The notes beneath the pieces are model-generated. The model was given only the letters and a program-made list of their open reading frames with translations, was not told where the DNA came from and did no database searches. Both the position numbers and the translations under genes were made by a program. A DNA stretch of 64,000 nucleotides from Papaver somniferum (lineage: Eukaryota > Streptophyta > Magnoliopsida > Ranunculales > Papaveraceae): positions 154,062,210 to 154,126,209 of the forward strand of contig NC_039359.1 of NCBI RefSeq assembly GCF_003573695.1, written 5' to 3'. Positions 33,729 through 45,096 of this stretch are shown one piece after another; position 1 is the first letter of the stretch; each line of letters starts with the position of its first letter.

Positions 33729-33758
33729 ACCAGGCCAAAGGCCTGGTTGATACCCTAG
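33729..33758 (+). mobile_element. Helitron 3' terminus (hairpin plus CTAG)
   Basis: The stem ACCAGGCC-AAA-GGCCTGGT (33729-33747) is followed seven bases later by CTAG (33755-33758) and then a T. A short GC-rich hairpin just upstream of CTRR, with insertion before T, is the classical Helitron 3' end. The decayed helicase lies on the same strand 220 bp upstream, which supports the assignment. The 5' TC end was not found. Confidence 0.8.
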
Positions 33759-34247
33759 TTGATTAATAAAAAAACAGTAGGTTAAGACTCAAGCACGGAA
33801 CATATAGTTTACGAGATATTAAGTCCGCACTTCTACTTTTTTCCAGAACTAAGAGATCTAGAAACTTGCCTCAAACAGTAGCCCTCAAGATTTATCTACT
33901 TGCGCATCGATGTTGCTCCCACTGATCTTACCCTATAACCAAATAAAACAAAAGAAAAAATCTTATAAAACTGAAGTTCGATCATTTACACCGATGAATA
34001 ATACAATCAATTTAAACCTTACCTTCTTCGACGACTAATTGATAAATCGCTCCCAATAATTTATAAATCTGATATACTAAGTACGGCGGCCAATTTCTTA
34101 TGTTTCCATTCTTTAATACTTCCTCCTATAAATAATTCACCTCCCATGCGATCAGGAAGTAGGTGGAAGAGGTCAAATACCTAATTCTAATAGTCTTTTT
34201 AAGGTAATGCTAAATAAAATACCATATCCACTAAGGGAAACCTTAAA
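33759..34247 (-). other. Probable copia internal sequence, no gene seen
   Basis: AT-rich with no open frame of note. It lies between the Helitron 3' end and the copia leader ORF, so by position it is copia internal sequence or sequence flanking the Helitron. Confidence 0.35.
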
Positions 34248-34810
34248 CTACTCATAAATATACATCGATAAATTTTTTTTAGCATTACAAAAGGGAGATG
34301 TAGATCTTAAAGCAAAGGCATCCATACTACTAGTACTTCTCGATTTAGAGTTTCCTGGTAGTGTTGTATGAGCTTTTAGAGAATCGTATAGTTTTTTATA
34401 TTTCTTACAAATATTACTTGCAACGTCAACACTCTTTGAAAAGACATACATGCTTGCTGTATATGTTCAGATGGATCACAACATGAGCCTATGCTTCGAA
34501 GATTGTCTGACTGGTTCCTTGTCATATCAGTTTTCTCAATATTCTGTGGTTGATTACTATCTGACTTATGACATTTTTTGAGAGAGGAACAACTGAGATT
34601 TTTCAAATTCTCAAAGGGAGTATTTCCAGATATCAAATCCTTAAGAACTGCAATTTCTGCAACAAGACCACGGTTGATCCGGATTTGTTCATCCAACCCT
34701 TTTTGAAGAGACATCAGTTTGTCAGACTTTTTCTTGCGGTTGTTTTTTACACCAGGTGAAGCGTCAATTGAGACTTTACGGTCCATATAGTCAGATCGCC
34801 ACAAACACAT
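34248..34810 (-). pseudogene. Copia 5' leader ORF (decayed)
   Basis: On the minus strand, about 30 bases after the primer site: MCLWRSDYMDRKVSIDAS, then LMSLQKGLDEQIRINRGLVAEIAVLKDLI (a heptad-like helix, given here in part), then a Ser/Lys-rich part ending near CMSFQR. A frameshift near 34440 moves the frame into a second piece (VDVASNICKKYKKLYDSL) that ends at 34248. I infer the N-terminal portion of the element's gag region or a short leader protein, from its position after the primer site. I recognise no family. Confidence 0.45.
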
Positions 34811-34838
34811 ACTTTTGAGGTCTTTAACGTGTTTGCCT

Positions 34839-34850
34839 GCTCTGATACCA
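34839..34850 (-). other. Copia primer binding site (initiator tRNA-Met)
   Basis: TGGTATCAGAGC on the minus strand, two bases from the LTR edge (TG at 34853 on the plus strand). This is the classical primer site of plant Ty1/copia elements and fixes the element's orientation. Confidence 0.85.
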
Positions 34851-34852
34851 AT

Positions 34853-36279
34853 TGAAAAAGCGGGGGTCTAAAAATACCACCCAATATTTCGTTTAGCAAT
34901 CTGTATGGACTAACTCCGAAATACTTTGCTAGAGAATCAACTAGACAGTCAGACTCAATCTAGATAAAAGTATCTCAAGGAGTTAATATCTCTCTCTTGA
35001 TTTGATTTTTGCTCAAGCTAAAAACAATAGCGAGTCTTTATCAAATACAAGGAATAACTTGGACGGTACCAAAGACCAATGTCCAAGGATCAATCAATAT
35101 GAATCAACAACCAAAGGTTGGATTTCCAATTGATGATCACGAACGCACAACCTGTATTATTTCAATTATATAAAATATAATGCAGAAAAAAAATAACACA
35201 GACACCAGAAGTTTTGTTAACGAGGAAACCGCAAAAGAAGATAAACCCCGAGACCTAGTCCAGATTGAATACACACTGTATTAAGACGCTACAGACACTA
35301 GCCTACTCCAAGATAACTTCGGGATGGACTATAGTTGAACCCCAATCAGTCTCCCACCGATCCAAGGTACAGTTGTACTCCTACGCCTCTGATCCCAGCA
35401 GGATACTGTGCACTTGATTCCCTTAGCTGATCTCACCCACAACCAAAAGTTGCTGCAACCCATAATCGCAGACTTGATAATAAACAAATCTGTCTCACAC
35501 AGAAAAGTATATCAAAGGATAAATCTGTCTCCCACAGATAAATCCTAGGTTTTGTTCCATTTTAAGATGTGAAATCAAGGTGAACAGGAACCAATTGATA
35601 ATCCGGTCTTATATTCCCAAAGAACAGCCTAGATTAATCAATCACCTCTCTACAATCCTTCCTGACTACACATGCGGTTTGTCGAGGAATCACAAACAGT
35701 GAGACGAAGATGTTTGTGACTTCTTTATCTTGCCTATCGGATAACTCGCATGATCTCAATCCAATCAAATATTATACTCGTTCGATAGAAGATGCAAGAT
35801 CAGATCACACAAATATGATAAAATTAGTATCGGTCTGGATTCAGAATCCCAATAAAGTCTTTAAGTCGTTAACCTGGTTTTAGAGAAGAAAACCAAAGGT
35901 TAAAGGAGAATCGACTCTAGCGAGCGCACTAGTATCACACAGATGTGTGGGGATTAGTTTTGCACAATGCTAGATGTCTCTTTTATATATCCTTCAAATC
36001 AGGGTTTTGCCTTAGTTACAAAGCAATCAATATTCACCGTTAGATGAAAACCTGATTTAGATTCAAGCTAATATTTCTCAACCGTTAGATCGAAAACTTA
36101 GCTTGTCACACACACTTGGGTAGACGTTTACTGGGTTTGTGAAATCCATGCCCAAACGTGTACGTGTATGTTGGTACAACATAGTAAACCAAAAGGTTAA
36201 CCATATGAGTATTTCATATTAACCTAGTTCTTCTTCACCATAACTAGTTCAATTGACTCAAATGAACTAGTCAGAGAGT
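34853..36279 (-). repeat. Copia 5' LTR, left part
   Basis: It begins TGAAAAAGCGGGGG next to the primer site and matches the 3' LTR at 4942-6244 from 34980 on. It is interrupted at 36279 by a gypsy LTR. The last five bases AGAGT are the left copy of the target duplication. The LTR resumes at 54600. Confidence 0.9.
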
Positions 36280-36750
36280 TGTAGTTGCAGGAAATCCTAC
36301 ACTACACCCCTCAAAAGATTTAATTAACATCCAACTCATTTTTGGATTAATAATCTTAATTTTATTGATGAATCTTTGAACAATCTTACAAGAAAAGATA
36401 AAGGACTCAAGAATAATCACTGCTCTAGATTTTCTCTCTCCTATTTACTTGCTTCTCACTAAGAAAAGATCTCTCTCCTTTCTTTTACAACTGAACGACT
36501 ATTTATAGGGAATTACATAGTGGATGACAGCTAATCTGTCCTTTATTTTGGGATATGGCTTGCGACATTCTCGCAACCTTACAAATGTTAATCTCGCAAA
36601 CTCCCTAATTTTCGCAGGACCATCACATTTTTCTCATGATTTAGCTGACGTCGTTTATTATTTCGTTTCTGAAGTTGTTCTGCGACACTGCTGTGTTGTG
36701 TTGTTTATAATTGCGTTGAGGCATTATTGCTGCGATATTCTGATCCTACA
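36280..36750 (-). repeat. Gypsy LTR E (3' LTR of the gag-type element)
   Basis: 471 bp, plus-strand TGTAGTTGCAGG to TGATCCTACA. It is the reverse complement of the LTRs at 10824-24790, with differences of a few percent. Confidence 0.9.
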
Positions 36751-36937
36751 TCTTGCTTCTGCGAAGTAGAGAACGATGTGAGAAATGTCGTATTTGTCCA
36801 TCTCTTCATATTCTGCATTTATCACACGTATCCTTTCTTCCATCTATTTCTTAACACGTCTTCTGTAACCGCTGCTTTTCAACCGCTCACGTCTTTTCGC
36901 ATTAATGGTGTTTGTTTATTAGAGTAAAACAAATCTT

Positions 36938-36949
36938 CTTTATATATTC
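36938..36949 (+). promoter_or_regulatory. TATA-like box of the antisense gene
   Basis: CTTTATATATTC, about 155 bp upstream of the ATG at 37104 and identical to the boxes in the two plus-oriented elements. A pyrimidine-rich leader (TTCTTCTTACTCTTC) follows, as in many plant promoters. Confidence 0.5.
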
Positions 36950-37103
36950 TTCTTACTCTTCTTTCCATTTTCTTTTTATTTTCTCTTCTCTTTTTACTCT
37001 CTCATCTCTGCAACTCTATTGTTCTTCTGTAAGTTCTGCTACTGTAATTCTTCCTTCTTCAATCTTCTTACTTTTCATCCATTCCCATACTCTATATTTA
37101 GAT

Positions 37104-39169
37104 ATGCCTCCAAGCGGTCAAAAGCACGAGAAAACTTTTAAGGAAACCCAAAAAGATCTTGCCGGGAAAGGTTTCACACTTTCTACCATTCCTGGTGAAA
37201 GTGCCAAATCAATTCTTTCTATCAAACTTTTCTCTGATCAACATTGTGATGATCAATCAATCATAGTTTCGCTGGGTCAAATTCTCGCAGGTCTCCCCAT
37301 TCCTCTTTATGACCCAGATATTCCTCTGTTCTATGAAATTCTCGCTCACTCGGGATTTTCGCTAGCTATCTTCCAATTGGGTGGGGATTGCATCCGTATG
37401 ATGCTGGAGTTCGCTAACCGTGGTGCTGGTAAAGGATCTCTTTACTCTAAAGAACTTAGGGATCCTAAATTCGCATACTTGGAGATAATCGCTGAAAAAT
37501 ACATAGTAGCGAGTTTCTTTGAGAATTATGAATTGATCTCCATGAAGAAAGAGAATACTCGCTGGGGTATTCGCTTGAAAATGAAAGATAATATTGATGA
37601 AGGTAAAATACTCATGCAAGACATTTATTGGCACTCTGGTAAGAACACAACCCCTTGCCAATCCAAAGATGATAAATGGTGCGTTTTTCCCTTGATGCTG
37701 AAAGGACCTTACATTGCTGGGTCAAATGTTCTTCCCGAGAATCTCGCTACTTATCAACCTTGTGTATTCTCTTGGCACGAGAAGGAGAAAGTGGTATGTT
37801 TATTCCAGTTTCGCCCACTTTAAATTTCTTTATTTATCTTTATTCTTTTGTTCGCTAACTCTTGCGAAATTCTACAGATCCAGAAACTGAAAGATAGCTA
37901 CCACAGGACTGGTAAGGCTAGTACCTTGTTAGATCTCCGTTCATACACAGATGAGGTAAGAAATATTCTCTTATGATTTTAAACAATATATTGTTGCCTG
38001 TATTTCTTACTTTTATCTGTGTGTGAAGGTTATTGCTGAAATAGAAGAGCCTGCCAATGTTGCGAAGACTGGTGATAAAGGAAAAGGTTATCTTCGCAGG
38101 AAAAAACCAACTGCTCCTCCTTCAAAGAAGAGAAAAATCCGTTCTTCCTCTCCTTCAAATACTCCTTCTCATGAAAACTCCGAGAGTGATGAGGATGATG
38201 AGGATAATGATGACCTTGCTGCAAATAAAGATTCTCCATCTGAATCTTCTATGGCTAAGCTCTCTGGCATCTTTTCTGATTCTTGGCAAGGAATGTGAGA
38301 TAGTCAACTCGCTAATACCTGCAAATCTATCGCTACGATTTGCGATGTTCCTTTATTGGATGGTGATAATTCTCTTCGCGGAGTTTCTAGATCGGTTACT
38401 CCCAACTTCCTGCATTCTCTTAATAGTCTGGTATGCTTTCGTCTTTTTATTTCTTCATTATTGTAACTCAAAATCTCTTTCTATCTTAATACTTTTTACA
38501 TTTTCTCGCAGGCTGGAAAAGCTTCTTTCGTTATTGCCTCGGATCTGGAGAGGAGACGCGAAATTCTTGAAAAGAAGAATCTTCAATTTCGTGCAAAGAA
38601 TGAGGAACTGGAAACTGAAGTCAAAGGTATTCGCGTGAAGAACAAACAACTAGAAATTGATTCTTCTCCGTACAAGAATAAAATCTCTAGTCTTCAGCAA
38701 GCTAATAATCAACTCTATGATATGTTACTTTTCTCCTTTCCCTTCATTTATTCATCCTGTTGTTTTATCTTATTTGATTGATCCTTTTTGCAGACATTTA
38801 TGGTCTTTCTGATGAAGCTACCATTCTTCGTTCATTTCCTAATGCCTTGGATAATGATACCCTTCTTGAACGTCTTAATAAATCTTTAAATAGTTTCTCA
38901 AATGATAAAATTTCATCTCTTTCTCTGAATGAACTGAGATCCAAATTCTCCTCTTAGAGATTGACCATAGACCTAGTTTAGGCTTAGCTAACCGATTTAA
39001 GCGTTTTTTTCTTAATTCTAAAGAGAAAGTCAATGAGCTAAGAACCAAAATTAGCGGTCTCATAGATGATAAGGATCGCATCTCTGATCAAGGTGCTAAG
39101 GCTTTGGCGAAATTCCAAGAGACCCTTCTTGAAGTTCAACTTGAACGAGATGAAGCTAACCGCAAGAAC
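37104..39169 (+). pseudogene. Antisense intron-containing gene of the gag-type element, first part
   Basis: ATG at 37104 (MPPSGQKHEKTFKETQKDL). Exons: 37104-37793, 37878-37955 (78 bp, same length as in the other copy), from 38029 to about 38430, about 38512-38710, and from about 38794. Domain order is as at 16926-19108: transposon-like N-terminal part (IPLFYEILAHSGFSLAIFQL), nuclear-signal-like KKRKIRSSS with an acidic run, then coiled coil (LERRREILEKKNLQFRAKN). Damage: TGA after DSWQGM at 38296, a donor changed from GT to AT after NNQLYD, and a frameshift near 38950. The gene is cut at 39169 by the nested pol-type element and continues at 48530. The intron positions agree between the copies, so splicing is ancestral to the family. 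Confidence 0.75.
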
Positions 39170-39542
39170 ATTGATTAAATTTTGAATGTTCTTACAAGAA
39201 AGATAAAGAAGTCAAGAATGATCTCTGCTCTGAACTTTGTCTCACCTATTTACTTGTTTCTTACTCAAAAAAGATCTCTCTCTCCTTTACAACTCGAATG
39301 ACTATTTATAAGGAAATACATAGTGGATGACAGCTAATCTGTCCTTTATTTTCGGATATGGTTTGCGACATTCTCTCAACCTTACAAATGTTAATTTCGC
39401 AAGCTCTCTAATTTTCGTAGGACTATCACATCTTTCTCATGATCCTTGCTGACGTCGTTTCTAAAATTGTTCTGTGACGCTATTGTGTTGTACCATTGAT
39501 AACTTCGCTGAGACATAATTGTTGCGAGATTCTGATCCTACA
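39170..39542 (-). repeat. Gypsy LTR H (3' LTR of the nested pol-type element, truncated)
   Basis: It matches 48157-48529. The first 84 bp (plus orientation) are missing. It meets the interrupted antisense gene at AAGAACA|TTGATTAAA, with a short shared ATTGATT at the join. Confidence 0.85.
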
Positions 39543-39741
39543 TCTTGCCCCTTCTCATATCTTCTGTACCAAGTAGAGAATTATGTGAGAAATGCCGCAG
39601 CTGTTATCTTATTTATATTTTGCATTTATCACACGTATTCTTTCTTCCTTTTATTTCTCGACACGTCTTTTGTAACCGTTGCCTTTTAACCGCTTATATC
39701 TTTCCGTATTAATCATGATGATTTTCTTGAGGAGAAATTCC

Positions 39742-39754
39742 CTCTATATATTTT
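39742..39754 (+). promoter_or_regulatory. TATA-like box of the coiled-coil antisense gene
   Basis: CTCTATATATTTT, about 190 bp upstream of the ATG at 39935. The surrounding 39543-39750 is clearly related to 36751-36950, although the genes downstream differ. The promoter region is therefore shared between two antisense genes. Confidence 0.45.
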
Positions 39755-39934
39755 CCTTTTCAATCTCTTTTTTCTTCTTTTTATTTTCTCTGCAACTTCA
39801 TCGTTCTCCTGCAAATTCCATTATTGCAACTTTTCTTCTTTCTTCTTCAACCTTCTTAAGTTCTTCTTCATCTTCATACTAGATCTTCATAGTTCGTAAT
39901 TTTCTTCGAGACAATCTCCCTGCTATTATTTTTC

Positions 39935-42408
39935 ATGGATTCATCAAGGTTAGTCTTCTCTTTTCTTCTTTATGAGTTTTGTTGAATTGATATATTTGAA
40001 ATTGATCTTGTTTATTGCCTTATTTGATGTTGTCTATGTGATTCCCATACTCTTGTTATTTCATCAAAAGCGGCTCCAACACTAAATTTACAGTTCAGAA
40101 CCCTAACAATCCCAAATCACAGCACAAGGTTGTCGCACATAAAAGAAAGTCTTCGAATGAGAAAGTAGTAAGAAACACTATCTTTTTCTAATAACAATAT
40201 TGTTGCCTCTGTTTCTTATCTGGATTGTAATTCGTAGGGTGATAAAGATCTTCATAAACCTCAAAAGAAATCTCGCCACCTTAAAACTGTTCCAACTTCT
40301 GTTCCCTTCCACCTACTCATTTTTTCCAAATCTCCTGCGACATCTTCGCAAGATAAACCTTTATCTCCAATTCGCGAAAATGCTGCCTCTGATTTCATTT
40401 CTTCAAAATCTCCTACGACATCTTCGCAAGATAAACCTTTATCTCCAATTCGCGAAAATGCTGCCTCTGATTTCGTTTCTTCAGTTGAACTTTCTATGAT
40501 TGAAATTCCCCTTGTGTATCCTTCTGCGAATGAAAACTCTTCTCTTCCCATTGAGAATGTTTCTCAACCTTCTGTCTCTACCGTTCTCTACCCAAGTATC
40601 TTCCTCCGTCGAAAGAGAACGTGGAAGGGATAGATATTTCTTTCAAAGTTTTATCTGAAATTCTGGATGACGGCAAGAAGTCTTCTACTGATCCCATCAA
40701 GTCTAATGTTTGCGAGATTCTGAGCAAGCATTTGGGTTCTGGCAGAGCTGCTTCGCAGACAGCTTTAGAAAAAGAATGTAATGCTCTTCGTCTTGAAAAT
40801 CAGAAGCTTAAGAATGTTTTCCTGGATCGCGACAATCTTCGCATGAAGAATGATGAATTAAGAGGTATGATTTCCTTATCTATGTCTTTAATTTGGCTTT
40901 TCGATGGTTTTATCCTTCTCATGTTTAATTATCCTTTAAATCCCTCTTTCGCATGTTAAGCATTAAATCAGAAACGAATAATGGAAAGATATCAATTTGA
41001 ATCAGCTGTTGAAGAAGCCCGTGTTGATAAAGAAATCTTGATGGATCAATATAACCAATTAGATAACCTCTATTCATATTCTCTTGATCAGATAAATAAT
41101 CTTACCGATGAAAATACCCAATTAGTTCAAAGAAAAGATCTATTAAGTAATGAAGTATCTCGTCTTTCTTATTCTTTAACTAAAGCTAATTTAGGGATGG
41201 AAACTTTATCAGATGAGAATAAAACCTTATCTCAAGAGAAGCGAACTTATTTAAACAAGATGGAGATATCTTCGCAACAATTTAGTATTTTCCAAAAAGT
41301 ATGTGCTGACCAAGAGCAATCTCTTCGCTCTTTGAGAAATGAACTTAAAGAAGTAACAGAATCATCTATCGCTGAAAGAGATACTCTCATTCAAGGTAGA
41401 ATAGCTTTAAGTGTGAAGGAAAACCAGCTTAAAGAACAATATTCCAAATTAGAAGAATCTTATTCTTCTCTTGCGAAGAAGAATTCCTTTCTTATTTCTG
41501 AAGAGAAAAATCTTCAGTCTCGACTTAAAGGTTTAGTTGGAGATAAATTTGATGACGCAATGGACCATTGGGAGAATAGTTGTCTATCCTTGATTCAACA
41601 CCTTATTTGGCAAAAGGAAGGTAGTCATAATAGTTTTACTGCCTTAACTATCTTTTCTTTGTCATATCTTTCTGAGTTCATCTTATTGAAATTTTGTATT
41701 CTACCTTTCGCAGAGTCTGAGAAGAATCTCCATTCCTCGATTTCTGTTCTGGAGGCTAAATATGCCAAAATTCGCAAAGAATATGCATTGCTTGTTTCAG
41801 TCTCGACTTAAAGGTTTAGTTGGAGATAAATTTGATGACGCAATGGATCATTGGGAGAATAGTTGTCTATCCTTAATTCAATACCTTATTTTAAAAAAAG
41901 GAAGGTAGTCATAATAGTTTGACTGCCTTAATTATCTTTCTTTTGTCATATCTCTCTGAATTTCCTTATCTTAATAAAATTTTGTATTCTATTTTTCGCA
42001 AAGTCTGAGAAGAATCTTCATTCTTCTATTTCTGATATGGAGGCTAAATATGCTAAAATTCGCAAAGAGAATGCATTGCTCGTCTCTACCCTTACTGGTT
42101 CTCGCGAACGAGCAGAAAGAAGACTTGATTATCTTGCTTATTTTAAGGATATTCAAGATAGGAATCATCAAAGAACACTTCTTCGCCAAGTTCATCTCCG
42201 GGCTGAAGTCCTTGTAAATGACATTATATTGTCCAACTCTCTTCCTCCTACATCAATTGATCCTTTAGAAGTAGATGATGATGAAGTTCCTCGTCCTGCT
42301 GATAGTGATTATGATTACGAAAGCGGTGCAAAGGATAATTTCCTGAAAGATGAAGAAGAGGTTCCTTCTAAAGAAGTATTTATTGGTGTTAATCAGAATG
42401 AGAAATAA
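39935..42408 (+). CDS. Antisense coiled-coil gene of the pol-type element, multi-exon, lightly damaged
   Basis: ATG at 39935 (MDSS, then SGSNTKFTVQNPNNPKS after a first intron). Further exons: 40239-40870, 40952-41626 and 41715 onward, with GT and AG at most joints. There is no transposon-like N-terminal domain. The protein has a Ser/Pro-rich part with two 26-residue repeats (SPATSSQDKPLSPIRENAAS), then a long coiled coil (LEKECNALRLENQKLKNVF, LTDENTQLVQRKDLLSNEV, ESEKNLHSSISVLEAKYAKI), then an acidic end (DPLEVDDDEVPRPADSDYD). One frameshift lies near 40590, and a 283-bp tandem duplication (41513-42080) repeats an exon end, an intron and the start of the next exon. It is antisense to the element. 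The function is unknown. A structural or scaffold role is possible from the coiled coil but is inference. Confidence 0.6.
40331..40486 (+). repeat. Two 78-bp in-frame tandem repeats in the coiled-coil gene
   Basis: 40331-40408 and 40409-40486 differ at only a few positions. Being a multiple of three, the duplication keeps the frame and doubles a 26-residue Ser/Pro/Asp segment. Confidence 0.8.
41513..42080 (+). repeat. 283-bp tandem duplication of exon-intron-exon in the coiled-coil gene
   Basis: The stretch beginning TTCAGTCTCGACTTAAAGGT at 41513 recurs at 41796. Both contain GATAAATTTGATGACGCAAT, an intron with TCTTTCTTTTGTCATAT-like sequence, and the exon start GAGTCTGAGAAGAATCT. The duplicated exon could extend the coiled coil or be skipped. 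Confidence 0.8.
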
Positions 42409-43799
42409 ATTTCTCCTGAAAAAGTAATTGCTGGCGATAATCAAGATGCTAGTCATGGCGAATATCAAAGACGAAATGAAGGAGAAGCTTGCGAAAATGT
42501 TGGCGAAGAATTTATGTCATCTCCTGCTACTGACATTAATATTGAATCTTGAGCTTCTTATCTAGCTTTGTTTTCTTGAACTGTCTTATTTTTATCACTT
42601 TTGAGAGTTACATTTTTCAATCGAATTTGGAGTCAACTTTTCCTTTTAATATTTTGTTGGTAAGAAAGATAATGCTTCTTGTGTATCGATTCCCATACTT
42701 TCCTCTCACTATCTTTCTTTCAAAAAATAATCTGTTATGAATGCTTATAATTAATTTTTTTTATCATATGGTCTTATTTTTCCTTCCTAATTAAAGGTCT
42801 TATTATGCCATCTCTTGTCATTGCGACAAAATCGCAGGACGTCCTTGCACTTTCATACAAAAACCCATTGATCTTATCTTAACTTTTTATTTTGTATTAT
42901 GGCCTCTTCACGAATGTTGCGTCAATATGACAGGCCTAAATATTCTTGCGAAAATAAAGCCCCATGACATTGTCGTCGTGCGACGACATCGCAGGACGTC
43001 TTCGCACTTTCATGCGAAAACCCATTGATCTCGTCTTATCCTTTTCTTTTGTATTATTGCCTCTTCAGGATTGTTGCACAAATATGACAATCCTTAATAT
43101 CCTTACGAATAAAAAGCCTCATGACATTTGCATCTTAAGACACTTATCAGCTCCCTAATGGAGGGTGCCGCCCTTATCTCCCCATGGTTGCCCCTTCAAG
43201 GAGGCGTACTTCTACCATACAAGGTTAGCTCCTCCCATCCAGTCTTAACAACAACCAGTTATTTTCGCAGCCTCTTATCCCTTTTGCCTATAAGGCTTAT
43301 GGTTACGAGACTGCACCATAAGTGGGGTTTTCTTCAGGCCGAGTGCAGTATGAGCCAAGACTTGTCAAGAATGGCAAGGACGCTTCGAACGCCCCAGGAA
43401 CTCTTGACTAAACCGTGTACCTCGGAGCCTTGATCAGATTCTGCACTCCTTGGGAGAGACCTTATTACCTTAGTCGCTCATCCTAAGTCATATGCTTAAG
43501 TTGAGAATCCAAGGTGCCTCTCCCGGATGGGATTTATTGACCCCAAATCTCCATGACACAGGTTCCGGTGGCGGTGTAGCCTTTCCCTGAGCCATGTAAT
43601 AGGTACCCCCTAATATGACGTACTTTAGGTATTACATTTGCCTCTTGCGAGATTTTATTCGCGAACTAGGGTGTACGCCATAAAGGTTCGCCCCTTTCTT
43701 TTATGTCATTGTTCTATGATTATCTCAGCGACAATTTCGCACATCATGATCTTCTTTTGATATGAGTAATTCTGCAATTATTCTTTCAGAATTCATAAC
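42409..43799 (-). other. Conserved non-coding block of the pol-type element
   Basis: It holds a 157-bp tandem duplication (about 42815-43140, key words ATCGCAGGAC, CTTTCATGCGAAAACCCATT and GCCCCATGACATTG), then the GC-richer block 43140-43620 and its flank to 43760, reversed relative to 16253-16895. It ends shortly before the integrase C-terminus. No frame is conserved across copies. The same series stands at 49600-50640 in the gag-type element. Confidence 0.7.
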
Positions 43800-45090
43800 T
43801 TCTCAAAGCTTCTTACTGATAATATCTTTTTAAATACAACCTGTTCCATGGTCTGTCTAATCTATGACCAACATTTCTTCCTTCTGGATCCATTAATCTA
43901 TAAGCTCATGTTCCAACTATCTCCTTAATGATGTAAGGTCCATCCCATTTTTCGCTACTTTTCCACCATTTCTCGTTGATATATTGGTGTTTCTCGCAGA
44001 ACTAAATCTCCTGGTTGAAAATCGCGTATTTTGACACGTTTATTATATTCTCGAGCTAATCTTCGCTGATAATTCTCCATATGTTGTAAAGCTTTTTATC
44101 TTCTTTCTTCTAATTCATCAAGTTTGCTTAAAATTAAGCCCGCACTAAGATTTTTCTCCCAAGCTTCTCTTTTTTTTGTCGGAATAAGAACTTCTGTTGG
44201 TAACACCACTTCAACTCCGTATGTTAAACAAAAAGGTGACATTCCAGTAGCTTCTCTTCTAGTTGTATTATAAGCCCATACTTCATTATGTACTTGTTCG
44301 CACCATGATCTGTGATGTCCTTCCAATTTCTTCTTTAATATATCTGCAATTGTTTTATTTGTTGCTTCTACTTTCCCATTAGCTTGTGGATACAAAGGAG
44401 TGGACTTTCCACATTTTATCTTGAATGCATTAAGTAACATTTCTATATTCTGCCCCTCAAACTATTTCCCATTATCAGATACCAACTGTGCAGGAATTCC
44501 AAATCTGCAAATGATATTTTCGAATATGAATGTAAAGATATCTTTGTCGCGAATATGTTGTACTGCCTTCACTTCTGTCCATTTTATGAAATAATCTGTT
44601 GCGACTATTAAGTATCTTCTTTATCCAGTTCCTGGTAAAAATGGCCCCACAATGTCTAAGCCCCATTTTCCAAAGGGCCACACACTGGTTGAAGATGACA
44701 ATGGTGCTCCTGGTGCATGTATTTTTTTCCATGCCGCTGACAATCTTCGCAACGTCTTGATATTTGTTTTGCATCTTCATGCATGTATGGCCAATAATAA
44801 CCTTGCATTTTTGCTCTATGTGCCAAAGATCTTCTTCCACTATGATTGCCAGCATCTCCACTATGTAACATTTTCAGCACCTTTTCTCCTTCCTCTCGTG
44901 TCAAACATCTGAGTGATGGTCCACTAAAGGATTTTCGGTATAGCAACCCATCTCTTAATTCATAATTCGTTGCTCGGCTTTTTAACTTGTGTGTTTCCAA
45001 TCTAGTTCTTGGTGTTTCTCCTTTCGCCAGATATGCATGAAGTTCCATTCTCCAGTCTGCGACATTGTCTATTATCATCACATCCACATC
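43800..45090 (-). pseudogene. Pol-type element: integrase (heavily frameshifted)
   Basis: On the minus strand: MDVMIIDNVADWRMELHAYL, RATNYELRDGLLYRKSF, HSGDAGNHSGRRSLAHRAKM and CEDCQRHGKKYMHQE give the N-terminal and zinc-binding parts, spread over two frames. STPLYPQANGKVEATNKTIA carries the last catalytic Glu. RREATGMSPFCLTYGVEVVL and the decayed RPWNRLYL end follow near 43830. At least three frameshifts are visible between 44440 and 44870 and beyond 44100. The same protein is better kept at 21919-23220. Confidence 0.85.
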
Positions 45091-45096
45091 TTCCTC

